A stretch of 64,000 nucleotides of DNA from Rhizobium sp. ASV8 (GTDB taxonomy: Bacteria; Pseudomonadota; Alphaproteobacteria; Rhizobiales; Rhizobiaceae). Location: contig NZ_JAELUG010000014.1 in NCBI RefSeq assembly GCF_016429255.1, forward strand, positions 16,838 through 80,837, in the 5' to 3' direction. Made by a program: the position numbers and the translations under genes. The notes under the pieces were generated by a model. It was not told the DNA's origin and made no database searches. It saw nothing but the letters and a program-made list of their open reading frames with translations. Positions 28,744-38,264 of this stretch are shown here, one piece after another (position 1 is the first letter of the stretch; every line of letters starts with the position of its first letter).

Positions 28744-30741
28744 TTACCACCCTCCACCGCCTCCACCGCCACCGCCCCCGCCGACGGAGCCGCCACGTCG
28801 GTCCGGTGGATCCTCGGAGGTCTCGTTTCGGCTGGATGAATCCGACGATACGCTTCCCGAAAAGGCGGAGATATCGGCCGAAACCGGCGCAGAAGAAATA
28901 GTGGATGGGATGAATGCGGCAACGGCCGACGGCAGCTCGGCGACACCTCTTACCCACCCCGCGCCATGATCATGGTAGTGATGGTATCGACTGCACCATG
29001 TCGGTTGGTAGGAAGACGCTTGCTCTGGTCCCGCAACCTTTCCGGCGGCCTTAGTGATCCATGTCTCAAACACTTGTGACCATTTCTTTTCCACGCCAAG
29101 CGCGACGGCGTAGGGCAGCAGCCTCTCAAAATGCTCCGGCGACATGCGGACATCGTCCTGCACGACCATCCGCCCTTCGTCGACCAGTGAAAGATATTGC
29201 CGCAAACCCTCGATCTGTCCGATCGTTCTGGCGCCGAGCTTCGTCCATGTTTCGACGAGAGGGACGAAGACGAAATTGGCGCCGACGATGGCCATTATCA
29301 ATCCGGCCAGCAGCATCCCTTCCGAACGCACCGTCCACGATCTGTCAGACGCCGTCGCGACTATGAACATCAACGCGCAAAAGCCGAATAGAAACACAAG
29401 GCACCAGATCGCAGAAAGACGCGTCCGCCGACTGACACCGCGCCGATGGAGAAACGTGGTTAGTCCTCCGATCATTAATGCAAACAGGCCAAATACTAGC
29501 GTCATTGCAAAACCGCCGCTGTCCCGGCCGCTCATCGAAACCACGCCAAGCGCCGCTAGGGTCAACAGTAAGCTGCCTCCCAGATACGAGGCGTTGGACT
29601 TGAAGTATCGACCTTCATGGTCACGCTCGATTACCTTCCGAAATAACCAGGCCACACGCCTTGCTTCAGCGTCATTCTTGCGATCGAACACCAGCGGGTC
29701 GCGAGGACCGATAGCGTTCATCAATACCAATTCGGAATTATCAAGCGCCTCGGACGGCGGCTTTCCGGTGGAGTGCACCAAAAGCCTCTCGCCGAGGTCG
29801 TCGAGTTTGACGTAACCCTTGACCGCAAGGCCGAGAAGAGCAGCCGATATCGCCGTTCCCACGCCATTGGGGAAACCCTTGTTATCGATATAGTTTGCGA
29901 CCGCAGGCGAAACATTCTCGGGCGGATCCCAGACCGGGACGAGCACTTTGGGGGAAGGGTCTCTCCGCGCGCGGCGCCAAGCCAGCAGGTGGTATACAAC
30001 GATGACAAACAGGCCGAGCGCCGCAGTCATAGTCAGCGCAGGCGCATCGTCCGGCACCACGATAGACCCCTTCGGTAGCATGACCGAAACCGTCAACCCC
30101 TCGCCTTTCGCCAGAGAACGGGTCGTGGAAAAGATGATCTTATCTGCCAGCTGAACTGCCGTGGCGTCCCCGCCGGTTGCGTTGGCAACGCCGGTAAAAT
30201 AGGCCAACCTTTGAGACTTCACGCCATCGGGCAGGACAATCGTCGCGGACGCCTTCAAGATCGGAAACTGCCAGCCATTGCCGGTGACGTTCCAATAAAG
30301 CTCATCATAATCGTCGAAGAACCGGAACTGCCGATCCGTCTTGTAAGTTATACGGAATGTATGCTTGCCGCGGTCGAGCGAGAACGTCTTTCCGTCCTTG
30401 TCGGGGCGACCGATGTAAATGCGCGTGCCGCCATCGATCCCTTCCTGACGCCACTCTTCCGGCTGACCGTCTCGCTCGACGGATATCACGCTGAAATCGA
30501 CGCGTTTCTTGCGCCCTGCGGCATTTTCAAAGTCAAGCGGATAATCACGAAAAATACCGCGACGGATGGCCTTGCCTTCCGCATTCACCGCGATTGTCTC
30601 GATGATTTGCAACGAACCGCTGCGATCGACGGTAATCGTCTGATTGAAGCTGTTAATGACCTCGGCCGCCGTCGCAGCATGTGCCACGGCGATATACAGA
30701 AGCGCTGCGAGCGCACTTCTGATTAAAAATGAAATTCCCAT
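28744..30741 (-). CDS. DUF2207 membrane protein, copy A
   Basis: A 665-residue exported membrane protein. Signal peptide MGISFLIRSALAALLYIAV ending near TAAEV; an N-terminal extracytoplasmic DUF2207 domain ([53 protein letters not shown]), then membrane helices near residues 245-265, 400-445 and 480-510 separated by a cytoplasmic part, and a C-terminal tail ending in a run of eleven Gly and a Trp. About 60 percent alike in its N-terminal half to the gene just upstream (copy B), 47 bp away, so a tandem duplication. ATG 30739-30741 was chosen over an upstream TTG because it gives the signal peptide directly. Base composition is less GC-rich than copy B. Function unknown; often found near LemA genes. 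Confidence 0.8.
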   Translation of the reverse strand: MGISFLIRSALAALLYIAVAHAATAAEVINSFNQTITVDRSGSLQIIETIAVNAEGKAIRRGIFRDYPLDFENAAGRKKRVDFSVISVERDGQPEEWRQEGIDGGTRIYIGRPDKDGKTFSLDRGKHTFRITYKTDRQFRFFDDYDELYWNVTGNGWQFPILKASATIVLPDGVKSQRLAYFTGVANATGGDATAVQLADKIIFSTTRSLAKGEGLTVSVMLPKGSIVVPDDAPALTMTAALGLFVIVVYHLLAWRRARRDPSPKVLVPVWDPPENVSPAVANYIDNKGFPNGVGTAISAALLGLAVKGYVKLDDLGERLLVHSTGKPPSEALDNSELVLMNAIGPRDPLVFDRKNDAEARRVAWLFRKVIERDHEGRYFKSNASYLGGSLLLTLAALGVVSMSGRDSGGFAMTLVFGLFALMIGGLTTFLHRRGVSRRTRLSAIWCLVFLFGFCALMFIVATASDRSWTVRSEGMLLAGLIMAIVGANFVFVPLVETWTKLGARTIGQIEGLRQYLSLVDEGRMVVQDDVRMSPEHFERLLPYAVALGVEKKWSQVFETWITKAAGKVAGPEQASSYQPTWCSRYHHYHDHGAGWVRGVAELPSAVAAFIPSTISSAPVSADISAFSGSVSSDSSSRNETSEDPPDRRGGSVGGGGGGGGGGGW

Positions 30742-30788
30742 GCCCCACCCCAACAATGGCCCACCCCGCAAAGCCGATTCCTAAGTGA

Positions 30789-32732
30789 CTACCAACCTCC
30801 TCCGCCTCCACCGCCGCCACCGCCTCCGGAGAACCCGCCGCCACCGCTGCCGCCTCCCCCATTGCTGAAAGCGGAGGATGAGCTGGAGGCAGGCGCAGGA
30901 ATGGTCGAGGCGATGGTGGAAGCCATCGAGGAAGAGAAGTCGCCGATCGTTCCGCCAATGTTGCCCGGGCGGAAGTCGCCGGAATACCACATCGGCGCAT
31001 AGGCGGCGGCTGTTGCCCCCGCTGCCGTGGCAAGCCATGTCTCGAAGGCGCTGGACCATGGTTTTTCAACGCCGAGTGCTACCGCATAGGGCAGCAGCGT
31101 TTCGAAATGCCCTGGCGACATCTGTGGTGCGCCCTGCATGTTCATCCGGTCGCGTTCCGCCAGCGTCAGATATTGTCTGAGACCGGCAATGCCATCCATC
31201 ATCTTACGCCCGAGCGGCGTTGGCGCGCCCATCAGGAAATAGAAGACGACGTTGAGCGCGAAAATGCCGACGATGCCTGCGACCAGCGGCAACAGACCTG
31301 CCTCCCAGAGCGGCACGACCGCGGCGGCAAAACCGCTAACGGCAATCGAGACGAAGACGGAACCGAAGAAGGCGAAGATAAGCACCGAAACAATGCGCTG
31401 GGCGAGGCTCGCATTATGCTTGCGGAACCTGCGGCCGATCGAGCTCGCAAAGATCGTCACGAAAATCGACAGGAAACCGGGCACGACGATCAGCGGCAGC
31501 GCATTCTCGTGCAGGCGGCCGAAGATGACGATCGCAGCCAGAACCAGAAGAGAAAGGGCAATACCGGCGATCACATAGAGCGAATTCGCCTTGTAGTACT
31601 CGCCGCGATGATCGCGCTCGATGGCGCTGCGGAATTTCGAACCGAGCCGCTGCACCACCTCGCCGTTCGCCTTGTCGATGACAAGTGGAGAGAATGGCCC
31701 GACGGCCTGCATCAGCACCTTGTCGCCACCGCCCAGATCAGTGCCAGCCTTGCCCGTGGGGCGGATGACCACCTTTCCCGCGAGATCGTCGAGAATGACA
31801 TAACCGCGCACGGCAAGATCGATCGCCGTTGCCGAGAATGCCGTCCAGCTGGAGCTGGCAAAACCCTTGTTGTCGATATAATTGACCAGGGCCGGTGAAA
31901 TGCCTTCGGGCGGATCCCAGCGCGGGACCATGACGCCGGCCGGCGGGTCGCGGCCAACCGCAATCCAGCTGCGCATATAGTAGACAAACAGCAGGATCAG
32001 GCCGCCGATGGCGATCGTCGTGTCGAGATGATCCCTGAGGAACCAGCCCCATTGCTGGCTGTCGCTCGGCGGCGCAATCGCCCCTTTTGCAAGCTTGATG
32101 GCGATTGTCAGACCTTCGGCGCTCGCGAGCGGCCGGGTTGTCGTAAAGGTAGCTACATTGCCGTCCGCGCTGGCGCTGGCACTCTTGCCGTTGGCACCGA
32201 GCGGCCCGGTGAAGAAAGCAAGCTGTTGCGGCCGCACGCCGTCAGGCAATGTGACGGTTGCCCTGGCGTTGATGATCGGGAACAGCCAGCCATTGCCGGT
32301 CACGTTCCAATAGAGCTCGTCGTGATCGTCGAAATAGCGCATCTGACGATTGGTGTCGTAGGTGATGCGGAAGCTATGCGGGCCGGGTTTCAAGACCCGC
32401 TCGGCATTGCCGATGTATATGCGCTCGCCGCCCTTGATGCGCTCAGTGCGCCAATCCTCCGGCTGGTCGTCGCGTTCGACGGACACGACCTTGAAATCCA
32501 CCTGGATCTCCCGGCCGCCGGCATCGGTCATAGCAAGCGGAAAATCGCGGAAAATACCGCGTCTGATGTCTTGGCCTTCCGAATTGACAGCAATGGTCTC
32601 GACCACCCGCATGGAGCCGTCGCGATGCAGGGTAATCGCCTGATCGAATTTGGTGATGAGTTCGGCCGCGGTGACAGCCGTTGCGCAAAGCAGCAGGCAG
32701 AGAGCCAGGAAGAACCCGCAAAGCCGTGTCAT
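30789..32732 (-). CDS. DUF2207 membrane protein, copy B
   Basis: A 647-residue paralogue of the downstream copy. Signal peptide [20 protein letters not shown] with cleavage after TAA; DUF2207 domain with [20 protein letters not shown] and [20 protein letters not shown]; helices around 235-255 ([16 protein letters not shown]), 390-440 and 455-500; and a Ser/Gly-rich C-terminus ending in eleven Gly then Trp, as in copy A. Start is ATG 32730-32732 (a GTG precedes it directly); GGGGAG lies close upstream. It follows aroA on the same strand across a GC-rich hairpin at 32753-32774, so it may have its own promoter. Confidence 0.8.
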   Translation of the reverse strand: MTRLCGFFLALCLLLCATAVTAAELITKFDQAITLHRDGSMRVVETIAVNSEGQDIRRGIFRDFPLAMTDAGGREIQVDFKVVSVERDDQPEDWRTERIKGGERIYIGNAERVLKPGPHSFRITYDTNRQMRYFDDHDELYWNVTGNGWLFPIINARATVTLPDGVRPQQLAFFTGPLGANGKSASASADGNVATFTTTRPLASAEGLTIAIKLAKGAIAPPSDSQQWGWFLRDHLDTTIAIGGLILLFVYYMRSWIAVGRDPPAGVMVPRWDPPEGISPALVNYIDNKGFASSSWTAFSATAIDLAVRGYVILDDLAGKVVIRPTGKAGTDLGGGDKVLMQAVGPFSPLVIDKANGEVVQRLGSKFRSAIERDHRGEYYKANSLYVIAGIALSLLVLAAIVIFGRLHENALPLIVVPGFLSIFVTIFASSIGRRFRKHNASLAQRIVSVLIFAFFGSVFVSIAVSGFAAAVVPLWEAGLLPLVAGIVGIFALNVVFYFLMGAPTPLGRKMMDGIAGLRQYLTLAERDRMNMQGAPQMSPGHFETLLPYAVALGVEKPWSSAFETWLATAAGATAAAYAPMWYSGDFRPGNIGGTIGDFSSSMASTIASTIPAPASSSSSAFSNGGGGSGGGGFSGGGGGGGGGGGW

Positions 32733-32752
32733 CACTCCCCCAAAGGATGGCC

Positions 32753-32774
32753 GCGGCGCCGTTGCCGGCGCCGC
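32753..32774 (-). terminator. GC-rich hairpin after aroA
   Basis: Perfect 9-bp arms GCGGCGCCG (32753-32761) and CGGCGCCGC (32766-32774), 4-bp loop, in the 93-bp gap between aroA and the DUF2207 copy B start. No T-run follows, so it may only reduce read-through. Confidence 0.4.
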
Positions 32775-32825
32775 CTTGCGTCAACAATGCTTCCGCACCC
32801 CACCATCCCTCGGAATGGCGGAGCG

Positions 32826-34085
32826 TCAATCTTCGTAAGAGACCCCGAGCGAAGCCAGCACGTTCCAATAGGACGGGAAGGTCTTGGCGACGCAATCGGG
32901 GTCGAGAATGGTGATGCCACCGATCTTCAGGCCGGCGAGCGCAAAGCTCATGGCAATGCGGTGATCGGCGAAACTATCGATCTCCGCAGGCAGCACCTTG
33001 CCGGCGAGGCTCGGATCGGATGCAACGATCAGATCGTCGCCCTCTTCCGTGCCGAGGTTCGGAACGATGCGCGACAGGCCGCTCGACAGTGCGCGGATAC
33101 GGTCGCATTCCTTGACGCGCAGGTTCTCGATGCCGACGAAGCGCACCGGCGTTTCGTTGAAGGCGGCAAGGACGGCAAGCGTCGGGATAGCATCCTGCAT
33201 CTGCGAGCCGTCGATGACGGCCGGAAGATGCGGGAACTTGGAAATCAGATCATAAGCTTTCGCATCCGGCTGAGAGAACTGTTCGGCCGGGGTGCCAAGA
33301 TCGATCTTGCCGCCACCAAGCACTTCAGCTGCCCAGAGATAGGTCGCGGCAGAGGCATCCGGCTCGATCAGGAAATCGGCGGCATGATAGCCGGTGGGCT
33401 CGACGCGCCAGGCGACGGGGCTCACGCGCTCGACCTTGGCGCCGAAAGCACGCATGGCCGCAACCGTCAGATCGATATAGCCGAGGGCGCCGATATGCTC
33501 GCCGAGCAGCTCGACATCGACAGCGCGGTCGCCGCCGGCCGCCATCATCAACAGCGCCGAGACATACTGGCTGGAAAGGCCGCCATCGATCTGCACGCGG
33601 TTTGCCTCGAAACGACCGGTGCCATTGACGGTCACGGGCGGGCAACCGGTTTCAGCCGAAGCGTCGATGCCGAGCGAGCGCAGCGCGTCGACGAGCGGGC
33701 CGATCGGCCGCTTGCGCATATGCTCGTCGCCATCGACGATGACCTTGCCTTCGACCAGGGCGGCAGCAGCTGTCAGGAAGCGTGTCGCCGTTCCGGCATT
33801 GCCGAGAAAGAGAGGAGCTGCGGGCGCCTTCAGCTTGCCGCTGCCTGTCACGATGAAGGTGGTATCGTCAGGCTCATCGATCGTGACGCCCATGGCGCGC
33901 AGCGCTTCGGCCATATAGCGGGTATCGTCGCTCTTCAGCGCGCCTGTCAGCCGGCTCGTGCCCTTGGCAAGGCCTGCCAGCAACAGTGCGCGGTTGGTGA
34001 TCGACTTCGATCCCGGCGGCATGGCGCGCCCGGTCAGAGGCTTGCCCGGCGGGATAATCGTGAGTTTGGCTCTACCCATCATCAT
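32826..34085 (-). CDS. aroA: 3-phosphoshikimate 1-carboxyvinyltransferase (EPSP synthase)
   Basis: A 419-residue EPSP synthase of the shikimate pathway, joining phosphoenolpyruvate to shikimate-3-phosphate. Visible motifs: AMPPGSKSITNRALLLAGLA, SDDTRYMAEALRAMGV, LFLGNAGTATRFLTAAAALV, EHMRKRPIGPLVDALRSLG, DGGLSSQYVSALLMMA, VKECDRIRAL and the late IDSFADHRIAMSFALAGLK. The PEP-site segment reads GNAGTATRFL where class I enzymes usually have GNAGTAxRPL. Starts at three successive ATGs (34085, 34082, 34079) cannot be distinguished; AAGAGA is upstream. It lies between LemA and DUF2207 genes rather than with cmk-rpsA, so a second aroA could exist elsewhere. Confidence 0.92.
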   Translation of the reverse strand: MMMGRAKLTIIPPGKPLTGRAMPPGSKSITNRALLLAGLAKGTSRLTGALKSDDTRYMAEALRAMGVTIDEPDDTTFIVTGSGKLKAPAAPLFLGNAGTATRFLTAAAALVEGKVIVDGDEHMRKRPIGPLVDALRSLGIDASAETGCPPVTVNGTGRFEANRVQIDGGLSSQYVSALLMMAAGGDRAVDVELLGEHIGALGYIDLTVAAMRAFGAKVERVSPVAWRVEPTGYHAADFLIEPDASAATYLWAAEVLGGGKIDLGTPAEQFSQPDAKAYDLISKFPHLPAVIDGSQMQDAIPTLAVLAAFNETPVRFVGIENLRVKECDRIRALSSGLSRIVPNLGTEEGDDLIVASDPSLAGKVLPAEIDSFADHRIAMSFALAGLKIGGITILDPDCVAKTFPSYWNVLASLGVSYED

Positions 34086-34169
34086 TCTCTTTGGTCAGTC
34101 AGGAAAACGGCCGATGGCCGTCGGTCGGCATCCTTTACCGCCTCGCATGAAAAACCGATAGCAAAAATC

Positions 34170-34721
34170 TCAGAACTTTACCGTGGGAACGGCACGATCC
34201 GCTTCGTTGGTGATTTCGAAATAGGCTTTCTTCACGAAGCCGAAGGGGCCGGCAATGAGGTTGTTCGGGAAGGTCTCGACCTTGACGTTCAGATCGCGTG
34301 CGGCGCCGTTGTAATAGCGACGCGACATCTGGATCTCGTTTTCCGTCTTCTCCAGCGACTGTTGCAGCTCGACGAAGCCCGTATTCGCCTTCAGGTCCGG
34401 ATAGGCTTCGGAAACGACCATCAGACGGCCAAGCGCCTGGCTGAGAACGCCTTCGGCCGCAGCACGGCCCGCTACATCACCCGCCGGCACGGCCTGTGCC
34501 GCATTGCGCGCCTGGGTAACTTCGACCAGCGTCTTGTTCTCATGGCCAGCATAACCTTTGACCGTCTCGACCAGATTGGGAATGAGATCGGCGCGTCGCT
34601 TCAACTGCACATCGATGCCGGACCATGCCTCCTCAGCAACCTGGCGGGCGCGAACGAGCCCGTTGTAGATGAAGACGACATAGAGCGCGGCCAGCACTAT
34701 GACTGCGAGAAGAATAAGCAT
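34170..34721 (-). CDS. LemA family protein
   Basis: A 183-residue protein with an N-terminal membrane anchor (MLILLAVIVLAALYVVFIYN) and a helical LemA domain facing the periplasm (EEAWSGIDVQLKRRADLIPN ... ETVKGYAGHENKTLVEVTQA ... SRRYYNGAARDLNVKVETFP). ATG 34719-34721 has GGGGA 7 bases upstream and gives a direct membrane anchor; a longer form adds 12 unlikely residues. LemA genes often sit beside DUF2207 or TPM-domain genes; here aroA separates them. Role in the envelope is not established. Confidence 0.85.
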   Translation of the reverse strand: MLILLAVIVLAALYVVFIYNGLVRARQVAEEAWSGIDVQLKRRADLIPNLVETVKGYAGHENKTLVEVTQARNAAQAVPAGDVAGRAAAEGVLSQALGRLMVVSEAYPDLKANTGFVELQQSLEKTENEIQMSRRYYNGAARDLNVKVETFPNNLIAGPFGFVKKAYFEITNEADRAVPTVKF

Positions 34722-34761
34722 CTGATATCCCCGTGGCGACTGCAACCATGGGGACACTACA

Positions 34762-34830
34762 GCATCGGCCCGAAAATCGGAATCGATTTTCGGAAGGCCT
34801 GATGCGTAGATTTAAAGACATTGAGCGCCG
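34762..34830 (+). repeat. Palindromic intergenic repeat between glyQ and lemA
   Basis: Nested inverted repeats GCATC...GATGC (34762-34797 region) around CGAAAATCG (34771-34779) and CGATTTTCG (34784-34792), followed by GCGTAGATTTAAAGACATTG. The order (AGCAT, hairpin, ATGCGT, A-rich TTAAAGA segment, AGCGC) matches the other repeats of the window, though the stem sequence differs. Confidence 0.5.
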
Positions 34831-34885
34831 TGCGAACATTTGTTCTGGGAGCGCCCGTCTCACACGCTCCAACCCAAATTCAGGC

Positions 34886-35845
34886 TCAGGCGGCCTGCTG
34901 GTTCCAGTTGGCGCCGCCTGCATCGGTCAGCAGGAAGGCCTCGCCGCAAGCCTTGGCCAGCGTGCGCACGCGCAGAATATAGCTCTGGCGTTCCGTCACC
35001 GAAATGACGCCGCGGGCATCGAGCAGGTTGAAGACATGGCTCGCCTTGATGCACTGGTCGTAGGCCGGGAAGACGCACTTGTGCAGGCGATGGTTTTCGC
35101 TGTCGCCGGGGGCGCCGGCTGCCAGCAATGCCTGGCATTCCTTCTCCGCATCGATGAAGTGGCGATGCAGCATCTCGGTATTGGCATATTCGAAATTATG
35201 CCGGGAATATTCCTGCTCGGCCTGCAGGAAGACATCGCCATAGGTGATCTTGTCTTCGCCTTCGAGGCCGTTGAAATTCAGGTCATAGACGCTATCGACG
35301 CCCTGCACATAGGTCGCAAGACGCTCCAGACCGTAGGTCAGCTCGCCGGCAACCGGCGCGCATTCAATGCCGCAGACCTGCTGGAAATAAGTGAACTGCG
35401 AGACTTCCATGCCGTCGCACCAGCATTCCCAGCCGAGGCCCCATGCGCCGAGCGTCGGGCTTTCCCAGTCGTCCTCAACGAAGCGGATATCATGCAGAAG
35501 CGGATCGAGGCCGATCGCCTTCAGCGAGCCGAGATATAGCTCCTGCAGGTTCGGAGGATTGGGCTTCAGGATGACCTGGTACTGATAATAGTGCTGCAAG
35601 CGGTTCGGGTTTTCGCCATAGCGGCCGTCAGACGGGCGACGCGACGGCTGGACATAGGCTGCACGCCACGGCTTGGGGCCGAGAGAGCGCAGAGTGGTGG
35701 CCGGATGGAACGTGCCGGCGCCGACTTCCATGTCGTAGGGCTGCAGAACCGCGCAACCCTTGTCGGCCCAGTAATTGTGCAGCGTCAGGATCAACGCCTG
35801 AAAGGAGCGCTTCGGGTTCATGTGGTCGGGCACGTTGGCAGTCAT
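34886..35845 (-). CDS. glyQ: Glycyl-tRNA synthetase alpha subunit
   Basis: A 319-residue class II catalytic subunit of glycyl-tRNA synthetase. It contains [20 protein letters not shown], the motif region [40 protein letters not shown] and [20 protein letters not shown], all as in GlyQ. The start at 35843-35845 (MTANVPDH) lacks a clear ribosome site; ATG 35821 (MNPKRSF) is another choice. It probably heads a minus-strand unit, and its partner glyS lies beyond LemA, aroA and two DUF2207 genes. Confidence 0.93.
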   Translation of the reverse strand: MTANVPDHMNPKRSFQALILTLHNYWADKGCAVLQPYDMEVGAGTFHPATTLRSLGPKPWRAAYVQPSRRPSDGRYGENPNRLQHYYQYQVILKPNPPNLQELYLGSLKAIGLDPLLHDIRFVEDDWESPTLGAWGLGWECWCDGMEVSQFTYFQQVCGIECAPVAGELTYGLERLATYVQGVDSVYDLNFNGLEGEDKITYGDVFLQAEQEYSRHNFEYANTEMLHRHFIDAEKECQALLAAGAPGDSENHRLHKCVFPAYDQCIKASHVFNLLDARGVISVTERQSYILRVRTLAKACGEAFLLTDAGGANWNQQAA

Positions 35846-35964
35846 GGGAGCTGATTTCTTCTGCTAGCGAATTGTTTGGCGGACAGGTGCCACGGCGGGG
35901 CGAATGGGTCAAGGCTTTGCAGCGTAAACCGCTATCCGGCTTGCCTCACCGAGACACGCGGATG

Positions 35965-36156
35965 CTACTCGTCGTCGCGCTTCACCCGATATTCTCCGGT
36001 CTTCGGATCCTTGATCAGCGTTCCCATCGCGCCGGTGCGCCGCTCCGTTTCGGCGCGTCGGGATTTTTCGGCGAGCCGTTGGGCATCGCGAACGAAGCGC
36101 CGATACAAGAACCAGATGCCGCCGATGACGACGATGAAGAAGATGATCCGGGACAT
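35965..36156 (-). CDS. Small single-pass membrane protein
   Basis: A 63-residue protein: MSRIIFFIVVIGGIWFLYRR forms one membrane helix, followed by a basic, highly charged tail (LAEKSRRAETERRTGAMGT) and ending LIKDPKTGEYRVKRDDE. ATG 36154-36156 begins directly at the membrane helix; a longer in-frame form would extend into the sppA-like gene. It starts 17 bases after the SppA-like stop on the same strand, so they are likely co-transcribed. No function known. Confidence 0.7.
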   Translation of the reverse strand: MSRIIFFIVVIGGIWFLYRRFVRDAQRLAEKSRRAETERRTGAMGTLIKDPKTGEYRVKRDDE

Positions 36157-36172
36157 TACCCAGCGCTCCCGA

Positions 36173-37033
36173 TTACAATCCGTACCGGCCCCACAATGCC
36201 TTTTCCTCTGCCGCTTCGGCAAGCCCGGCTGCAAGGCCAGCGCCAAGGCCGTCCATGCTGCCCAGCGAAATGCCCGGAGCCTTGCGACCGAAAAGGCTGC
36301 GAGGCGTGGTGACCAGCGCAAGCTTGACCTTGTCGCCGAAGCGTTTCCTCAGCTCCTGGCGCATGTCGCCGAGACCATCGATGAGGCCAAGCTCCAGCCC
36401 GCGGCTGCCCGTCCAGAACAGGCCGGAGAACACCGTTCCGTCCGCCGAGAGCTTTCCGGTGCGCCGCTCCAGCACCATATCGATGAAGACCTTGTGGATC
36501 TCGAGCTGTAGGCTTTTCAGATACTCGATGTCCTTTTCCTTCTCCGGCTGGAAAGGATCGAGGATCGCCTTGTTCTCGCCGGCGGTATAGACGCGGCGCT
36601 CGACCCCGATCTTCTTCAGCAGTTCGGGAAAGCCGAAGCCGCCGGAGACGACGCCGATCGAACCGACGATGGAGGTGGCGTCGGCGATGATCTCATCGCC
36701 GGCAAGCGCGATCATGTAGCCGCCTGAGGCAGCAACATCCTCGACGAACACCAGAACTCTCTTGTTTTTCTCGGACGCCAGATCGCGAATGCGATTGTAG
36801 ATCATGCGCGATTGCACCGGAGAGCCGCCCGGCGAATTGACGACGATGGCGACAGCCGGAGCCGCCTTCATCTCGAAGGCTTTTTCCAAGGCCTGCGCCA
36901 CACCCGCCAGATTAAGCGATTGCCGCAGCGGACCGCCGCCGGACGAGATGACGCCGCTCAGCCGGACCACGGGTATGATCACCCGTTCCTTGCGGAAGCG
37001 CTTCGGAAGCATGCGTCTCAAGAACTCAACCAT
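36173..37033 (-). CDS. Signal peptide peptidase SppA-like (S49) protease
   Basis: A 286-residue single-copy S49 serine protease, the short (half-length) form. Nucleophile Ser is in VEDVAASGGYMIALAGD, the general-base Lys in TAGENKAILDPFQPE. An oxyanion-type VVNSPGGSPVQSRMIYNRIR precedes. Such enzymes digest leftover signal peptides at the cytoplasmic membrane. The N-terminus is only weakly hydrophobic (IIPVVRLSGVIS), so membrane attachment is not clear. ATG 37031-37033 is the first in frame. Confidence 0.85.
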   Translation of the reverse strand: MVEFLRRMLPKRFRKERVIIPVVRLSGVISSGGGPLRQSLNLAGVAQALEKAFEMKAAPAVAIVVNSPGGSPVQSRMIYNRIRDLASEKNKRVLVFVEDVAASGGYMIALAGDEIIADATSIVGSIGVVSGGFGFPELLKKIGVERRVYTAGENKAILDPFQPEKEKDIEYLKSLQLEIHKVFIDMVLERRTGKLSADGTVFSGLFWTGSRGLELGLIDGLGDMRQELRKRFGDKVKLALVTTPRSLFGRKAPGISLGSMDGLGAGLAAGLAEAAEEKALWGRYGL

Positions 37034-37140
37034 TCGTCATCCCTGAATCATGATGTTTGCTGCCCCGTGATGTATGCATGGAAACGGCAAACGCAACATT
37101 GCGGGTCTTATTTCCTTGGCCGATCAATACGAACGAGGGT

Positions 37141-37917
37141 CTATCGACGCGGATATGGGGCGCGGCCATTGTTCATATCGTCGACGAAATCGGTGAATTT
37201 ATGCGTACCCTCGCCGTGCATGGTCAGGGGCATTCGCAGCGCCAACCTAGCCCTTGATCCCTTGATCGCCGTTACCAGGATGCGCACGGCATTTTCGCCT
37301 TCGCGCGGATGGATCGGCGTGATCTCCATGCCGCCGAAGCGACGGCCGCAGGCAGCAATGATCTCGCCGATGGATTCGGGCCGCGCGATCAGCGACAGCT
37401 GTCCACCGGGGATCATGATAGCGCCTGCCGTGCGTATCCAACGCTCGAACAGCCCTTCCGTCATGGCATGCGCCTCTGCTTTCAGCGCATCGGGTGTCAG
37501 ACGGTCGCTGGCATCGTTGAAGGGCGGATTCATGATGACATGATGGAAGCTGTCGTCGGCGAGACCCGCTTCGTTACGGGCCTTGCCGATGAGCGTCACG
37601 TCGGCCTCGATCACCGAGACGCGAGCCGCAAAACGTGCATTTTCCGGCAGCAGCAGGCTCTTGCGGGCGAATTCGGCCATATCGCGCGAGCGCTCGAACA
37701 GCACCACCTCGGCCGGGTCGAGCCGCGAAGCGACGGCCATTCCGGCTGCACCGGCACCAGCGCCGAGATCGGCGACCCGGATCATGCGATCGTCGGCGAC
37801 GAGCGCGGCCAACAGCATGGCATCCATGCCTGAGCGATGCCCCCTGCCCTTTGGCTGGACAATATGAAACGCGCCGCGATGGAAGGCATCGATGGTTTCG
37901 GAAGGACTTTCGGCCAT
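37141..37917 (-). CDS. tRNA1(Val) (adenine-N6)-methyltransferase-like protein
   Basis: A 258-residue SAM-dependent N6-adenine methyltransferase of the TrmN6/YfiC group. SAM loop: RVADLGAGAGAAGMAVASRL; catalytic motif VIMNPPFNDASD (NPPF form); further ERSRDMAEFARKSLLLPENA. ATG 37915-37917 gives MAESPSETIDAFHRGAFHIV, the family-like start; longer in-frame codons run through the neighbouring DUF2007 gene. Target A37 of tRNA1(Val) is by homology to E. coli. It follows the DUF2007 gene by 8 bases on the same strand, so both are in one operon. Confidence 0.8.
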   Translation of the reverse strand: MAESPSETIDAFHRGAFHIVQPKGRGHRSGMDAMLLAALVADDRMIRVADLGAGAGAAGMAVASRLDPAEVVLFERSRDMAEFARKSLLLPENARFAARVSVIEADVTLIGKARNEAGLADDSFHHVIMNPPFNDASDRLTPDALKAEAHAMTEGLFERWIRTAGAIMIPGGQLSLIARPESIGEIIAACGRRFGGMEITPIHPREGENAVRILVTAIKGSRARLALRMPLTMHGEGTHKFTDFVDDMNNGRAPYPRR

Positions 37918-37925
37918 GGCGAACC

Positions 37926-38156
37926 TCAGCCGCGCGCCGGGCGAAGCTCGTCGCCGAGGCCGGCATCGACGAGGATCCGCCGGGCCTGATCGGCACGCTC
38001 CTCCTCCACCAGAAAACGGCGCGGCAGCATGCCGAGCGAGCCTTCCAGGATGCTCATGGCCTGATCCGCAACGAAGCAATGAATCCCGGCGTCCTTCATC
38101 AGACTCTGCGCAAACGAGAGCAGGACGGGATCGTTGGTGCGGATCAGTTCGTGCAT
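37926..38156 (-). CDS. DUF2007 domain-containing protein
   Basis: A 76-residue small protein: MHELIRTNDPVLLSFAQSLM then DAGIHCFVADQAMSILEGSL and RRFLVEEERADQARRILVDA, the pattern of DUF2007 (a putative signal-transducing/PII-C-terminal-like fold). ATG 38154-38156 is preferred because DUF2007 proteins begin M-x-E-L; the longer frame adds 13 residues. First gene of the minus-strand unit with the methyltransferase; divergent from ispB, with 108 bp between them. Confidence 0.8.
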   Translation of the reverse strand: MHELIRTNDPVLLSFAQSLMKDAGIHCFVADQAMSILEGSLGMLPRRFLVEEERADQARRILVDAGLGDELRPARG

Positions 38157-38264
38157 AAGCCCTAGAATTCCTGTCAAATTTACGCGACGAGACAATTCGC
38201 CTCTTGCCGCTTGTTTCGCCCCTTCTTATTGTGCTTTGCAGAAAATGAACAGGAGTCCGGATCG

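Noticed and set aside
32028..34802. A 924-codon plus-strand frame across aroA, DUF2207 and LemA
   Set aside because: Spans several clear minus-strand genes and the gaps between them; not a gene.
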